Shown here: one piece after another, positions 9,701 to 20,253 of the stretch | Layout: the number at the start of each line of letters is the position of its first letter | Numbering within the stretch: position 1 is the stretch's first letter | From: Heyndrickxia coagulans 36D1 | Lineage (GTDB): Bacteria; Bacillota; Bacilli; Bacillales; Bacillaceae_C | Length of the DNA stretch: 64,000 nt | Assembly: GCF_000169195.2 (NCBI RefSeq) | Contig: NC_016023.1 | Location: 2,294,001 to 2,358,000 of the forward strand | Reading direction: 5' to 3' | Program-made: the position numbers and the translations under genes | The notes under the pieces: generated by a model | The model's input: only the letters and a program-made list of their open reading frames with translations | The model's database searches: none | Told to the model about the DNA's origin: nothing

Positions 9701-11299
9701 CCAGGTAACCGTAGATATAACGTATGATTCGCGAATGGAATCAATCGGGGGGTTCGTGACCTGCGAGAAGCTTTGTTTGAAATAATGGAACAAAAGCTGC
9801 GGGCGCTCCGATAAAACTGCAATCGGTGTATCGACGCCCATTGCCCCGATCGGTTCATTCTTTTCCTGCGCCATTGGCACGATGGACTTTGTGCATTCTT
9901 CATAAGTGTAGCCGAATAATGTCTGCCGATAAGCCAATTCATTTTTTTCAAGACTGGATGCAGCCGGGATAAAATGGCTTTCTTCCAGGTCTATCACTGA
10001 ATCTTCGAGATGCTCGGCGTACGGTTTTTCAAGGCTGACCTGTGCTTTTAGTTCATCACTTGGGATAAGGGCACCTTTTTCAAGATCCACGAACAAAAGC
10101 TGACCCGGTTTTAAATGGCGCCGTTCTTTGACGTTTTCCGGTTCCACATCGACGACGCCGACTTCGGAGGCAAAAATGATTTTATCATCATGGGTAATGT
10201 AGTAACGGGCCGGGCGCAAGCCGTTTCTGTCAAGCACCGCCCCGATCTGCTTTCCGTTCGTAAACTCGAGCGCCATCGGTCCGTCCCACGGTTCCATAAT
10301 CTGGCTATGGTATTCATAAAATGATTTTAAGTAAGGCGGCAGGTCTTCGTTGTCTTCCCATGGCTCCGGCACCATCATCATGATCGCGTGCGGAAGGGAG
10401 ATGCCGTTTGTCGTTAAAAATTCAAGGACATTGTCAAAAATCGCCGAATCCGAACCGTTTGCGTTGATCACAGGCTGGATTTTTTTCAATGTGTCAAGGC
10501 CCAGTTCGTTTGCAAACAATTCGATTTTTGCATTGAACCAGTTGACGTTCCCTTTGATGGTGTTGATCTCCCCGTTATGGGCGATCATCCGGTTCGGGTG
10601 GGCCCGCTCCCAGCTCGGGAACGTATTGGTGCTGAACCGCGAGTGGATCAGCGCCAGGGCCGATTGAAACCGTTCGTCTTGCAGATCAATGTAGAACAGA
10701 GGGAGCTGTTCTGCCGAAAGCATGCCTTTATATACAATTGTCCGGTTCGAAAAACTGGCGGCATAAAAAGAGGAACCGAATTTGTTCTCAACCAGTTTCC
10801 GCAATATATAGATCTTTCTTTGAAAAACTGCTTCTTCCGTGTTATCGTTTGAAGAAGAAACGAAAATCTGAACGATGTGCGGCCGCGATTCTTCCGCCTG
10901 GCGCCCAAGAACTTCCGGGTTTACCGGAACTTCACGGACACCGGGTACTGAAAGGCCGAGTGATGCAGCCTGGATGCGGAATTCATTCAGGATTTCCTCC
11001 GCAGCATCCGGATCATGCGGCAGAAAAAGCATTCCCACTGCATACTCCCCTTTTTTTGGAAGGGTGAAGGAGCATACGGCCTCAAAAAACGCGTGCGGGA
11101 TTTGCATCGAAATACCGGCGCCGTCGCTCGTTGTCCCGTCGGCATTTTTACCGGCGCGGTGGTCCAGCCTTCTCAGCATTTCCAAAGCAGTGGTGATGAT
11201 CTTATGAGACGCGCGGCCCTTGATGTCCGCGTAAAAGCCGATGCCGCATGCATCATGTTCAAATTCAGGTCGGTAAAGTCCATAATGTTGATTATTCAT
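6737..11299 (-). CDS. gltB: Glutamate synthase large subunit (GOGAT alpha)
   Basis: A 1520-aa ammonia-channelling enzyme that converts glutamine plus 2-oxoglutarate to two glutamates. It has an N-terminal class II glutamine amidotransferase domain with Cys18 in DACGIGF (the nucleophile exposed after propeptide removal), a central domain, an FMN-binding synthase barrel, a 3Fe-4S loop with CIMMRACHLDTCPVG, and a C-terminal beta-helix (GXXGG repeats). AAGGAA precedes ATG 11299. It is divergent from gltC, its probable activator. Named gltA in B. subtilis. Confidence 0.97.
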   Translation of the reverse strand: MNNQHYGLYRPEFEHDACGIGFYADIKGRASHKIITTALEMLRRLDHRAGKNADGTTSDGAGISMQIPHAFFEAVCSFTLPKKGEYAVGMLFLPHDPDAAEEILNEFRIQAASLGLSVPGVREVPVNPEVLGRQAEESRPHIVQIFVSSSNDNTEEAVFQRKIYILRKLVENKFGSSFYAASFSNRTIVYKGMLSAEQLPLFYIDLQDERFQSALALIHSRFSTNTFPSWERAHPNRMIAHNGEINTIKGNVNWFNAKIELFANELGLDTLKKIQPVINANGSDSAIFDNVLEFLTTNGISLPHAIMMMVPEPWEDNEDLPPYLKSFYEYHSQIMEPWDGPMALEFTNGKQIGAVLDRNGLRPARYYITHDDKIIFASEVGVVDVEPENVKERRHLKPGQLLFVDLEKGALIPSDELKAQVSLEKPYAEHLEDSVIDLEESHFIPAASSLEKNELAYRQTLFGYTYEECTKSIVPMAQEKNEPIGAMGVDTPIAVLSERPQLLFHYFKQSFSQVTNPPIDSIRESYVISTVTWLGPQVSLDGHDDTAHKKIRLEHPFLSTDKFNAILNQGMKTAFLPAYYSPDITLEEALEQLLKEADEKIGEGAEILILSDRAQGHRAVPIPSLLAVSALHQHMIRLGTRPKASIVLDSGEPRDSHHMAALLGYGADAVHPYLALETIQNLIDEGHIDLPYKKASENYLSTLKKSVVKIMSKVGITTMQSYRGAQTFEALGIAESVCDRYFTGTVSQLGGIGLAEIGQESLKRYEKAQELLFQHNKALDPGSELQWRKDGEYHLFNPQMMYTLQQAARTNNKELYRKFSETYHHGPYATIRSLLAIESNRKPVPLDEVEPVESIWKRFKTGAMSYGALSKEAHEALAIAMNRIGGKSNSGEGGEEKERYTPDANGDSRRSAIKQVASGRFGVTSLYLTDADEIQIKMAQGAKPGEGGQLPGSKVYPWIAEVRGSTPGVGLISPPPHHDIYSIEDLAQLIYDLKSANPRARISVKLVAKSGVGTIAAGVAKGLADTILISGHDGGTGASPQTSIKHAGMPWELGLAETHQTLTLNGLRNRVVLETDGKLMTGRDVVIAACLGAEEFGFSTAPLVVLGCIMMRACHLDTCPVGVATQNPKLRAKFMGKPEYVVNYMRFIAEEVREILAECGYRSLDELVGETGLLKVKDEVKNHWKAKQLHFDKLLFKADETPFAVQGKTVQNHKLEERFDSRELNHLSVSVRNRQQTAVTLSVRNTDRAIGTTLGHIITKTYGDEGLPEDFIHIHLHGSAGQSLGAFIPKGLTLNLEGDANDYVGKGLSGGKIVVKPGAGWIRDEEQAIIGNIAFFGATSGEAYIRGTAGQRFCVRNSGVHAVVEGIGDHGCEYMTGGRVAVLGSIGKNFAAGMSGGIAYIYTGAMGEDEVLARINQELVSIEGVDADEDMRELYHMIQKHYQYTGSPVAKRILKNWELSLHQFVKIVPREYKAMMELIQYFLDQQMPLDEARLAAFEYKKSGKHLPEIEKEKAFPTEVK

Positions 11300-11353
11300 T
11301 GCTTCACATTCCTTCCATCATCAGGTCGAGTCCGAAAAGTAAGATTATTTTAA

Positions 11354-11419
11354 ATTTTACCCTCTTGTGATTCTTTCTTACAATATATAGTTAAGATGAA
11401 ATTAATCTCAAATTGAGAA
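11354..11419. promoter_or_regulatory. gltB / gltC divergent control region with GltC-type boxes
   Basis: A 15-bp palindrome, ATCTCAAATTGAGAA, at 11405-11419 matches the T-N11-A layout of LysR sites and resembles the GltC box I I recall from B. subtilis. A second imperfect palindrome at 11375-11396 (TCTTAC...GTTAAGA) fits box II. On the minus strand TTGTAA (complement of 11378-11383), an 18-bp spacer and TAAAAT (complement of 11354-11359) form a gltB promoter whose -35 lies in box II. The 15-bp palindrome ends 13 bp before gltC, which suggests autorepression. Confidence 0.72.
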
Positions 11420-11432
11420 TGGTGTGATTCGG

Positions 11433-12338
11433 ATGGAGTTAAGACAGCTGATTTATTTTATTGAAGTCGCAAAAAGGGAGCATGTGACGCATGCTGCAGA
11501 TGAGCTGCATGTCGCCCAATCCGCCATCAGCCGGCAAATTTCTCTTTTGGAAGCTGAGCTTGGCGTTTCCCTTTTTTGGCGTGAAGGAAGAAATGTCAGG
11601 CTGACGCCGATCGGAAAAGTTTTTTTGGAACACGCTGAAAAAGTTGTGCTCGAAATTGATAAAGCGAAGCAAAGAATGCATGAATTTCTCGATCCGGATA
11701 ACGGCACGGTCCGCCTCGGTTTTTCAACCGGGTTATCGGTCCAGACGTTTTCTTCCCTGTTGGCACAGTTTCGCGAAAAACATCCCGGCCTCGAGTACCA
11801 GTTTGTGCAAGGGACGCCCAGCTATTTGATCCGGTTGATTGAAAATGGCGAACTTGAACTGGCGCTTGCTTCTCCTGTGCCGGATGACCATCCTGCCGTA
11901 AGCGGGGAAATTTTATATATGGAAAAACTCATGTTGCTTTTCCGCCGCGATCACCCGCTTTCCGGGCAGAAAATGATCCGGCTCGCTCAGCTGAAAAACG
12001 AACGCTTCATTACATTCCGGGAAGGTTTTTCGATTCGTGAAATTCTTTTCGCCGCCTGCCGGAAGTCTGGTTTTGAACCTGCGATTGCATTTGAAGGCGA
12101 GGACATGGAAACGATTAAAGGCCTTGTTGCAAGCGGAACGGGTGTTGCAATTCTGCCTGAGCCTGCGCTATTATTTAATCTGTCTGAAGAAATCGTAAAA
12201 GCGGAAATCAGCGATATGGAACTGATGCGCCCGGTCGGTGTGATGATCCCGAAAAAAAGGGAAATGGCGGCTTCAGAAAAAGCCCTTTATACATTTTTAA
12301 CATCATTTTATGACAGGCTGAACCGGTTCCAAAGATAA
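11433..12338 (+). CDS. gltC: LysR-type regulator of glutamate synthase, GltC-like
   Basis: 301 aa. The N-terminal winged HTH begins MELRQL and contains AADELHVAQSAISRQI; the C-terminal effector domain is a periplasmic-binding-like fold. Its close resemblance to B. subtilis GltC (REGRN, LTPIGK, EGED..IKGLV) and its place opposite gltB support the name. GltC activates gltAB in response to the 2-oxoglutarate/glutamate balance. ATG 11433 was chosen to match the family start; an in-frame GTG lies at 11424. The ribosome site is weak. Confidence 0.9.
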   Translation: MELRQLIYFIEVAKREHVTHAADELHVAQSAISRQISLLEAELGVSLFWREGRNVRLTPIGKVFLEHAEKVVLEIDKAKQRMHEFLDPDNGTVRLGFSTGLSVQTFSSLLAQFREKHPGLEYQFVQGTPSYLIRLIENGELELALASPVPDDHPAVSGEILYMEKLMLLFRRDHPLSGQKMIRLAQLKNERFITFREGFSIREILFAACRKSGFEPAIAFEGEDMETIKGLVASGTGVAILPEPALLFNLSEEIVKAEISDMELMRPVGVMIPKKREMAASEKALYTFLTSFYDRLNRFQR

Positions 12339-13370
<1,032 letters not shown>

Positions 13371-13465
13371 GTACGCCAATCTTGAGTTCCTTTATTTTCC
13401 AGTTTTTATGATAAGGATAAATCGTTGCACCTCTGGTTACATTAATACCCGTGGAGGTGATAACG

Positions 13466-13696
13466 ATGGCAAACAACAACAACTTCAAAAAGGCTGCCAA
13501 AGGAAATTTTGGTTCTGAATTTGCCAGCGAAACGAATGCGCAGGAAGTAAGAAAGCAAAACGCGAAGTCTGCTTCCGGCCAAGGTTCTTTCGGTTCTGAA
13601 TTTGCAAGCGAAACGAACGCACAGGAAGTAAGAAAACAAAACCAAAAAGCTGAAGCGAAAAAATCGCAAAACGCTGGACAATTCGGCCAGCAATAA
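13466..13696 (+). CDS. sspE: Gamma-type small acid-soluble spore protein
   Basis: A 76-aa protein with two near-identical repeats (FGSEFASETNAQEVRKQN), each ending before Lys/Ala/Gln-rich stretches. This is the hallmark of gamma-SASP, the spore amino-acid reserve degraded by the GPR protease at germination. The FASET-type segments carry the GPR cleavage site. ATG 13466 follows GGAGGTGA by 5 nt. No convincing sigma-G promoter could be placed. It sits between fabL and ygaB, as in B. subtilis. Confidence 0.96.
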   Translation: MANNNNFKKAAKGNFGSEFASETNAQEVRKQNAKSASGQGSFGSEFASETNAQEVRKQNQKAEAKKSQNAGQFGQQ

Positions 13697-13703
13697 CCGA
13701 TAG

Positions 13704-13740
13704 AAAGAGGTTTCCCGAACGGGGGCCTCTTTTTTCTTTT
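13704..13740 (+). terminator. sspE terminator
   Basis: The hairpin GAGGTTTCCCG / CGGGGGCCTC, with G-U pairs, is followed by a long T run, 8 bp after the sspE stop. Confidence 0.85.
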
Positions 13741-13842
13741 TATGGCTGCGGTGTTCGACAAAAGAAGTCAAAGGATTTTGCCCTCCCATCGAGAATATGT
13801 GTAAATGAAAAGTTCAATTCATCCTTTAGGGGGTAAAAAACT

Positions 13843-14097
13843 TTGATGGAAGAATTTAATCGGCTTGTCGCACAGCAAATGGACACGATGGATAGGCTGC
13901 TGTTTTTGCAATCGGAAATGGAGAGATGCAACGAAGTGAAAAGCGAACTATTGAAGTTGCAGGAAGAAACAATGGCGGAAGATATCCTTGATGAAATCGG
14001 CCGGATGAATAAAGAATTGCAGGAAATTGAAAAAGTTTTTGAATCGCAGACGGTTGAACTGATCCGAGTTTACCACAGTTCAAAAATTTGCACATAA
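13843..14097 (+). CDS. ygaB: YgaB-like coiled-coil protein
   Basis: An 84-aa highly charged, helical protein with heptad-like Leu/Met spacing; it is a predicted coiled coil of unknown function. It is equivalent in position and character to B. subtilis ygaB (between sspE and ygaC). TTG 13843 is 9 nt from TAGGGGG, and ATG 13846 directly after it is an alternative start. Confidence 0.75.
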   Translation: MMEEFNRLVAQQMDTMDRLLFLQSEMERCNEVKSELLKLQEETMAEDILDEIGRMNKELQEIEKVFESQTVELIRVYHSSKICT

Positions 14098-14130
14098 ACA
14101 ATCCTATTTCAAATAGGATTGTTTAGTTTT
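14096..14130 (+). terminator. ygaB terminator
   Basis: A perfect 14-bp stem (AAACAATCCTATTT / AAATAGGATTGTTT) with a 1-nt centre, then AGTTTTT. It starts at the ygaB stop codon. Confidence 0.85.
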
Positions 14131-14248
14131 AATCGCGTTCAGAAACCGTTATAATAGATAGAAAACAGATCGATTGATTACATAAGTTTTATTCCGGCAC
14201 GTAGTGGGCACAGGTTTACATATAAACAATCATGAAAGTGGGCATGAG

Positions 14249-14782
14249 ATGATGGGAATCCCGGCAGAAGGTGATAAAATCCAAATTCAAAGCTATAAGC
14301 ATAACGGCCATATTCACCGGATATGGGAAGAAACAACCGTTTTGAAGGGCACAAAAAGCCTGGTGATCGGGGGAAACGACCGGACTTTGGTAACCGAATC
14401 GGATGGCAGGACATGGATTACGAGAGAACCTGCAATTTGCTACTTTCATGCCGACCACTGGTTCAATATTATCGGCATGATCCGTGAAGACGGCGTCTAC
14501 TACTATTGTAACTTGGGGTCGCCGTTTGTTTACGACAGTGAAGCGTTAAAATATATTGATTATGATCTCGACATCAAAGTCTATCCGGATATGACGTTTA
14601 CTTTGCTGGATGAGGATGAATATGAATACCATCGCAAAAAAATGGGCTATCCCGATGTCATCGACCATATTTTAAAGCGAAACGTGGACATTCTCATTCA
14701 CTGGATCCGGCAGCGGAAGGGACCGTTCAGCCCCGATTTTATTGATATTTGGTACGAACGCTACCTGACCTATTTGCGTTAA
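14249..14782 (+). CDS. ygaC: Nucleoside tri-/diphosphate phosphatase, YgaC/Ntdp (DUF402) family
   Basis: 177 aa. Family motifs include [42 protein letters not shown] and the acidic [13 protein letters not shown], with conserved Asp/Glu that bind metal in the DUF402 fold. Homologues hydrolyse nucleoside tri- and diphosphates. ATG 14249 follows AAGTGGG by 7 nt; an upstream GTG at 14204 would add 15 residues absent from the family. Gene order sspE-ygaB-ygaC-ygaD is as in B. subtilis. Confidence 0.9.
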   Translation: MMGIPAEGDKIQIQSYKHNGHIHRIWEETTVLKGTKSLVIGGNDRTLVTESDGRTWITREPAICYFHADHWFNIIGMIREDGVYYYCNLGSPFVYDSEALKYIDYDLDIKVYPDMTFTLLDEDEYEYHRKKMGYPDVIDHILKRNVDILIHWIRQRKGPFSPDFIDIWYERYLTYLR

Positions 14783-14786
14783 GCAA

Positions 14787-14815
14787 ACCGCCTGTTGAAC
14801 GCCAACAGGTTTTTT
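14787..14815 (+). terminator. ygaC terminator
   Basis: A short hairpin (CCTGTTG / CAACAGG) followed by a T6 run just after the ygaC stop. Confidence 0.75.
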
Positions 14816-14882
14816 GTATGCGTAAATTTGAAAAATAAGGGAAATAAATGGTACGTTTTGTTTGCTTTAGGAGGTTCATCGC

Positions 14883-16631
14883 ATGGGTAGTGTGAAAAGA
14901 TACATGAAATTTGTAAAGCCGTATTGGTTTCAAATCGTTGCGACGATCATCATCGGGATCATCAAGTTTACGATCCCGCTTTTAATCCCGCTTTTGATTA
15001 AATATGTGATCGATGATATTATCGGCAACCACGGGCTTTCACCGGACGAGAAGCTGCATAAGCTTGTTTGGGTGATGTCTTTTATGCTTGCCATTTTTGT
15101 TATCGTCCGGCCACCCGTTGAATATTACCGGCAATATTTTGCGCAGTGGACGGCAAGTAAAATATTGTATGATATCCGCGACCGCTTTTTTACCCATCTT
15201 CAAAAATTGAGTTTCCGGTTTTATGCCAACACGCGCGGAGGGGAAGTCATTTCCCGGGTGATGAATGATGTCGAGCAGACGAAAGATTTTGTTATTACGG
15301 GGCTGATGAACGTCTGGCTCGATATGACAACGGTTCTGATTGCGATTGTCATGATGTTTATGATGGATGCCCGGCTGACTTTAATTTCACTCGCCGTTTT
15401 TCCGTTTTATATTTTTTCGGTCAAATATTTTTTTGGCAATTTGCGTTTTTTGACGAGGAAACGGTCGCAAGCGCTCGCAGAGGTGCAGGGCTATCTCCAT
15501 GAGCGGGTGCAAGGCATGGCTGTTATTAAAAGTTTTGCCATTGAAGACCATGAGCAGAAGCAGTTTGACAAGCATAACCACAATTTTCTGGAAAAAGCAT
15601 TGGCACACACAAGCTGGACAGCTAAATCGTTTGCGGTTGTGAATACCATTACCGATATCGCGCCGCTTTTCATTATTTTTGTATCCGGCTATCTCGTGAT
15701 TAAAGGCAGCCTTACTGTCGGTACGCTCGCGGCGTTTATCGCTTATATTGATAATTTGTACAGTCCGCTCAGAAGGCTCGTCAATTCCGGCACGACGCTG
15801 ACGCAGGCGTTCGCTTCAATGGACCGGGTGTTTGAACTGCTGGATGAAAAATATGATATTGATGACCGGCCGGACGCGGTGGAGTGCAGGAATGTACGCG
15901 GCAATATCCGGTTTGATGGTGTCGAATTTCGGTATGATGATGAAAAAGAGCCGGTGCTGAAAAATATCAATCTTGAGATCAGGGCAGGGGAGACGGTTGC
16001 CTTTGTCGGGATGAGCGGGGGAGGTAAGTCTTCCCTTGTGAGCCTCATCCCCCGGTTTTATGATGTGACAAAAGGGGCCGTTTATCTGGACGGCCAGGAT
16101 ATCCGCACGTTTAAAGTGCGAAGCCTGCGCGATAAAATCGGGATGGTGCTGCAGGACAATATTTTGTTTAGCGAGTCGGTGAAATCCAATATTTTGCTCG
16201 GCAATCCGCAGGCGACGGACGAGGAAGTCGTACAGGCGGCAAAAGCAGCGAACGCCCATGAGTTTATTATGAATCTTGCCGACGGATATGAAACAACGGT
16301 GGGCGAGCGGGGTGTTAAATTGTCTGGGGGGCAGAAGCAGCGGATTGCGATTGCGCGTGTATTTTTGAAAAACCCGCCGATTCTCATTCTTGACGAAGCG
16401 ACATCCGCGCTTGATTTAGAAAGCGAGCATTTGATTCAGGAAGCCATTGAAAAACTGGCGCGCAACAGGACGACCTTGATCGTTGCCCACAGGCTGTCCA
16501 CCATTACCCACGCAGACCGCATTGTCTTAATTGAAAACGGAGAGATCAAAGAAACCGGCACCCACGAACAATTAATGGCAAAACAAGGGCTCTATTACAA
16601 CCTATTCCAAATCCAACAACTGGATGATTAG
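14883..16631 (+). CDS. ygaD: ABC exporter, fused permease-ATPase (YgaD)
   Basis: A 582-aa half-transporter with six transmembrane helices in residues 1-310 and an ATPase domain from about 335. Walker A is GMSGGGKSS, the signature LSGGQKQR, Walker [10 protein letters not shown], and the switch His lies in VAHRLS. It acts as a homodimer of the MsbA/BmrA type and probably exports lipids or drugs. The start [14 protein letters not shown] matches B. subtilis YgaD as I recall it. TAGGAGG lies 8 nt before ATG 14883. Confidence 0.92.
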   Translation: MGSVKRYMKFVKPYWFQIVATIIIGIIKFTIPLLIPLLIKYVIDDIIGNHGLSPDEKLHKLVWVMSFMLAIFVIVRPPVEYYRQYFAQWTASKILYDIRDRFFTHLQKLSFRFYANTRGGEVISRVMNDVEQTKDFVITGLMNVWLDMTTVLIAIVMMFMMDARLTLISLAVFPFYIFSVKYFFGNLRFLTRKRSQALAEVQGYLHERVQGMAVIKSFAIEDHEQKQFDKHNHNFLEKALAHTSWTAKSFAVVNTITDIAPLFIIFVSGYLVIKGSLTVGTLAAFIAYIDNLYSPLRRLVNSGTTLTQAFASMDRVFELLDEKYDIDDRPDAVECRNVRGNIRFDGVEFRYDDEKEPVLKNINLEIRAGETVAFVGMSGGGKSSLVSLIPRFYDVTKGAVYLDGQDIRTFKVRSLRDKIGMVLQDNILFSESVKSNILLGNPQATDEEVVQAAKAANAHEFIMNLADGYETTVGERGVKLSGGQKQRIAIARVFLKNPPILILDEATSALDLESEHLIQEAIEKLARNRTTLIVAHRLSTITHADRIVLIENGEIKETGTHEQLMAKQGLYYNLFQIQQLDD

Positions 16632-16707
16632 AAAAGCGGAGGGCGCTCGCTCGTCGGCAAAAAATGGAGGAGATCCCGTTTAAAAACGCGGGGCCTCCGT
16701 TTTTTTG
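16632..16707 (+). terminator. ygaD terminator and repeat fragment
   Basis: The hairpin GGAGG...CCTCC (about 16666-16699) followed by T7 ends the ygaD unit. Just before it, 16634-16658 closely resembles a stretch of the 16S-23S spacer at about 41722-41746 (AAAGCG-AGGGCGCTCG-TC-TCGGC), so a short dispersed repeat is present. Confidence 0.75.
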
Positions 16708-16711
16708 TCAG

Positions 16712-16785
16712 GAAATGAAACAAAATTTCTTTTATAAATATAATAATAAAAATATGTTGAAATATTGTTTCAAAGTGTATATAAT
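16712..16785 (+). promoter_or_regulatory. Promoter and putative MurR operator of the mur operon
   Basis: TTGAAA (16757-16762), a 17-bp spacer and a perfect TATAAT (16780-16785) give a strong sigma-A promoter. The -35 lies inside the palindrome TTGAAA-N5-TTTCAA. A second inverted repeat, GAAAT...ATTTC (16712-16729), lies about 45 bp upstream. These are good candidates for the operators of MurR, the RpiR-type repressor encoded at the end of the operon. Confidence 0.7.
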
Positions 16786-16808
16786 AGTATCAAAGGAGGG
16801 ATGCATGA

Positions 16809-17888
16809 TTGCTTGGATTTTCAATATACTTGAATGAAGACTGGTCAGAAGAGAAGGAAGCCTGCATTCACCGAATGGCAGCAATTGGAATGGAAGGGAT
16901 ATTTACATCCTTACAGCTACCGGAAGATGACCCGTCCCAATATCGGAAAAGGCTTGCTCCGCTCTTGGAGGCTGCAAAACGGAACGGGATGAAAGTCATG
17001 ATCGACATCTCTGGAAACGTGCTCCACCATATCGGACTGTCCATTGATGATCCTGCACGCATTATTGAAAGCGGTATCAATGGCCTGCGCATCGATGCCG
17101 GTGTCAGCTGGGAACAGGTTGCCCGCCTGTCGAACACGATGACGGTCGGATTAAACGCCAGCACATTAACGGAACAGGATTATGAGCAGCTGAAACAGCA
17201 CGGCGCTAATTTCAGACGGCTTGAGGCCTGGCATAATTATTATCCGAGGCCCGGAACCGGACTGGATGAAAATTGGTTTTACGAAAAAAACAAATGGCTG
17301 AAAAGCAAAGGATTCAGCATTACGGCATTTGCGCCCGGCGATGGAAAGCTACGATTTCCTTTATACGAATCCCTGCCGACATTAGAAATCCACCGCCATC
17401 AAAATCCGCTGGCAGCCATCTGCTCGCTGTTAAGGGATTATGCGGTTGACCATGCTTATATCGGGGATCCGGGGTTAACGCCGCAATCCCGCAGCCAGAT
17501 CGGGGAATTTTTTTGCCATGATACCATACTGCTTCATGCAACGGCTGCAGATCCGAAATGGCGCCCGTATATTTTTAAAAACCACCGGAACCGGATGGAT
17601 GTGGCAAGGGACGCGATCCGCAGCGAGCAGTCGAGAACATGCAACCAAAAGGACGATATCGGGCCCGAAAACAACATTCCCCGCAACAAAGGCAGTATTA
17701 CGCTCGACAACAACCTGTACGCAAGATACAAAGGGGAATTGCAAATCACAAAGCGGAACCTGCCTGCCGATGCGAAAGTAAACGTCATCGGGCAGATTGC
17801 CGGCCGCGACTTGCCGCTCCTTGATTTTATTGGTTCGGGTACACAGTTTAAAATGACGGACAATGAAGGTGAAAACGAATGGACTTAG
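16809..17888 (+). CDS. mupG: 6-phospho-N-acetylmuramidase MupG (DUF871, TIM barrel)
   Basis: 359 aa. The N-terminal TIM-barrel part and the C-terminal cyclophilin-like domain (from about 235) are typical of DUF871. MupG of Staphylococcus aureus cleaves MurNAc-6P-GlcNAc taken up by the PTS. TTG 16809 is 8 nt after AAAGGAGGG. The next gene, murQ, begins 10 bp before this one ends. The gene order mupG-murQ-murP-murR is that of the staphylococcal operon, which supports the assignment. Confidence 0.9.
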   Translation: MLGFSIYLNEDWSEEKEACIHRMAAIGMEGIFTSLQLPEDDPSQYRKRLAPLLEAAKRNGMKVMIDISGNVLHHIGLSIDDPARIIESGINGLRIDAGVSWEQVARLSNTMTVGLNASTLTEQDYEQLKQHGANFRRLEAWHNYYPRPGTGLDENWFYEKNKWLKSKGFSITAFAPGDGKLRFPLYESLPTLEIHRHQNPLAAICSLLRDYAVDHAYIGDPGLTPQSRSQIGEFFCHDTILLHATAADPKWRPYIFKNHRNRMDVARDAIRSEQSRTCNQKDDIGPENNIPRNKGSITLDNNLYARYKGELQITKRNLPADAKVNVIGQIAGRDLPLLDFIGSGTQFKMTDNEGENEWT

Positions 17889-18766
17889 AAAAACTCGCCA
17901 CAGAACAGCGCAACGAAAAGACAATGAATCTCGATACGTTGTCCACAAAGGAAATTTTGCAATTGATGAACGAGGAAGACCAAACGGTTCCAATCCGTGT
18001 AGGGAAGGAACTAGCACAAATCGAAAAAGTGGTAAAAGCCGTTATCCGTTCTTTTAACCAAGGTGGACGTTTGATCTATTGCGGAGCAGGCACAAGCGGG
18101 CGGCTCGGCGTTCTCGATGCTGTCGAATGCGTGCCGACATTCAGTGCGGACCCGTCCATGGTGCAGGGGCTGATTGCAGGCGGCACTGCGGCCATGACCG
18201 TTGCCGTTGAAGGGGCGGAGGATTCGAAAGAGATGGGGGAAGAAGATTTAAGGCACATCCATTTATCAGAAAAGGATACAGTCATCGGCATTGCGGCAAG
18301 CGGCAGAACACCGTATGTGATTGGCGCGCTGGACTACGCGAAAAAAGCCGGAGCTGTGACGGCATCGCTTTCCTGCAATAAAAATGCTGAAATCAGCCGG
18401 CATGCCGATATTCCGATCGAAGTGGAAACCGGCCCTGAAGTGTTGACGGGATCAACCCGGCTAAAAGCGGGCACCGCCCAGAAACTTGTATTGAATATGA
18501 TTTCAACTGCTGCAATGGTTGGAATTGGAAAAGTATACGAAAATTTAATGGTGGATGTCAAACCGACAAACGCAAAACTGGTGGAGAGATCGAAATCGAT
18601 TATTATGCAGGCTTCCGGATGCAGCTATGAAGCAGCTGAACAGGCTTTTTACGCAGCCGGCAAAAATGTGAAGCTGGCTATTGTCATGTTGTTAACCCAT
18701 CTTTCCAAGGAAGAGGCAGAGGAGAAAATGGCACAGGCAAATGGTTTTATTAGAAAAATCGTTTAA
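17879..18766 (+). CDS. murQ: N-acetylmuramic acid 6-phosphate etherase
   Basis: MurQ splits the D-lactyl ether of MurNAc-6P to give GlcNAc-6P and lactate. 295 aa with one SIS sugar-phosphate domain; diagnostic stretches are [17 protein letters not shown] and [15 protein letters not shown], then a C-terminal helical lid. ATG 17879 overlaps the end of mupG by 10 bp, which indicates coupling. Its product enters central metabolism through NagA/NagB, not encoded here. Confidence 0.96.
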   Translation: MDLEKLATEQRNEKTMNLDTLSTKEILQLMNEEDQTVPIRVGKELAQIEKVVKAVIRSFNQGGRLIYCGAGTSGRLGVLDAVECVPTFSADPSMVQGLIAGGTAAMTVAVEGAEDSKEMGEEDLRHIHLSEKDTVIGIAASGRTPYVIGALDYAKKAGAVTASLSCNKNAEISRHADIPIEVETGPEVLTGSTRLKAGTAQKLVLNMISTAAMVGIGKVYENLMVDVKPTNAKLVERSKSIIMQASGCSYEAAEQAFYAAGKNVKLAIVMLLTHLSKEEAEEKMAQANGFIRKIV

Positions 18767-18783
18767 ACCGGGGGATGAAAAAA

Positions 18784-20253
18784 ATGACCGAAACGAAAGA
18801 ACAACGACTGGCAAGGGAAATTTACGAAAATGTCGGCGGCATGGGAAATGTCGAAAAGATCATCCATTGCATGACAAGAGTCCGGCTTACCATAGCGGAT
18901 TACAGTAAAGTCAATATCGAAGGCCTGAAAGCGGTTGACGGCGTGCTCGGCGTCGTGGAGGATGAAACGCTCCAGGTCGTGCTTGGCCCCGGCATTGTCA
19001 ACAAAGTCGCCAACCTCATGGTGCACGAGGCCGGTGTAAAACTTGGGGAAAATTTTCCGAAGTCAGCAGGCCATAAAGATGCCGGGCGGTCAAACCGCGA
19101 AATGGCGGAAGCCAAAGCGGCCGAAGTAAAGGCAAGGGAAAAGGCGAAACATAAAAGCAACGGTTTCAAAAGGGCTTTAAAATCGATTTCCAATATATTT
19201 GTACCGCTTATTCCGGCTTTTGTCGGCGCCGGGATTATCGGCGGGGTTGCTGCCATTTTCCAAAATATCATGGCTGCGGACTCCTCAGCCCTCAGCCAGA
19301 ACTGGGTGTCCGTTATTACGACATTAAACATTATTAAAAACGGATTGTATCTCTATTTGGTCATTTATGTCGGAATTAATAGTGCAAATGAGTTCGGGGC
19401 GACACCGGGCCTTGGCGGGGTCATCGGGGCTGTGACGATGTTAACCGGCATGGATCCGAAAAATCCGCTTCCGAATATTTTTAACGGAGATGCCCTTTCC
19501 CCTTTACAAGGCGGGATCATCGGTGTTATTTTTGCAGTATGGATTTTAGCGCTTGTTGAAAAAAGGCTGCATAAAATTGTTCCAAATGCTGTGGATATCA
19601 TTGTGACGCCAACAATTGCATTATTAGTTATCGGACTTTTTACTATTTTCATCGTCATGCCGGTTGCAGGCGCGGTATCAGGCGCTCTTGTTGGCTCGAT
19701 CACGTGGGTGTTGAAAGTCGGCGGCGCTTTTTCAGGATTTATACTGGGGCTTTTCTTCCTGCCGATGGTCATGTTCGGCCTGCACCAGATCCTCACCCCG
19801 ATCCATATTGAAATGATCAATAAGACAGGGATGACACCGCTGTTGCCGATCCTTGCAATGGCAGGCGCAGGGCAGGTCGGCGCGGCGATTGCTTTGTGGA
19901 TCAGGTGCCGGAAAAATAAAAAACTCGTGCAGTTGATTAAAGGGGCATTGCCGGTTGGCATTATGGGCATTGGCGAACCGTTAATTTACGGTGTGACTTT
20001 GCCGCTTGGGCGCCCATTTATTACCGCGTGTATCGGCGGCGGCATCGGCGGGGCAGTGATCGCGGGCATCGGTAATATCGGCGCGATCGCAATCGGCACA
20101 AGCGGGATTGATTTAATTCCGTTGATTGCGCACGGACGCTGGCTCGGTTATATCGCCGGGTTGGTAGCCGGTTATATTGGGGGCTTCGTTGCCACTTATT
20201 TCTTCGGTATTCCGAAAGATGCGATGAAGGAGACCGACGCAGATCGTGAGTGA
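18784..20253 (+). CDS. murP: PTS N-acetylmuramic acid transporter, EIIBC component
   Basis: An EIIB domain with phospho-accepting Cys in IHCMTRVRL (near residue 29) is followed by an EIIC domain of about ten helices with the [18 protein letters not shown] motif. 489 aa. It lacks its own EIIA, as usual for MurP, and would use a shared glucose-type EIIA. ATG 18784 is 9 nt from GGGG; an ATG at 18775 is so close to the G run that it is less likely. The gap to murQ is 17 bp. Confidence 0.93.
   Translation: MTETKEQRLAREIYENVGGMGNVEKIIHCMTRVRLTIADYSKVNIEGLKAVDGVLGVVEDETLQVVLGPGIVNKVANLMVHEAGVKLGENFPKSAGHKDAGRSNREMAEAKAAEVKAREKAKHKSNGFKRALKSISNIFVPLIPAFVGAGIIGGVAAIFQNIMAADSSALSQNWVSVITTLNIIKNGLYLYLVIYVGINSANEFGATPGLGGVIGAVTMLTGMDPKNPLPNIFNGDALSPLQGGIIGVIFAVWILALVEKRLHKIVPNAVDIIVTPTIALLVIGLFTIFIVMPVAGAVSGALVGSITWVLKVGGAFSGFILGLFFLPMVMFGLHQILTPIHIEMINKTGMTPLLPILAMAGAGQVGAAIALWIRCRKNKKLVQLIKGALPVGIMGIGEPLIYGVTLPLGRPFITACIGGGIGGAVIAGIGNIGAIAIGTSGIDLIPLIAHGRWLGYIAGLVAGYIGGFVATYFFGIPKDAMKETDADRE

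Noticed and set aside
9193..11353. Several plus-strand frames over gltB
   Set aside because: They are antisense shadows of a long, well-supported gene.
13409..13447. Sigma-G promoter CATTAATA for sspE
   Set aside because: The implied transcription start would fall in the ribosome site, too close to the gene.
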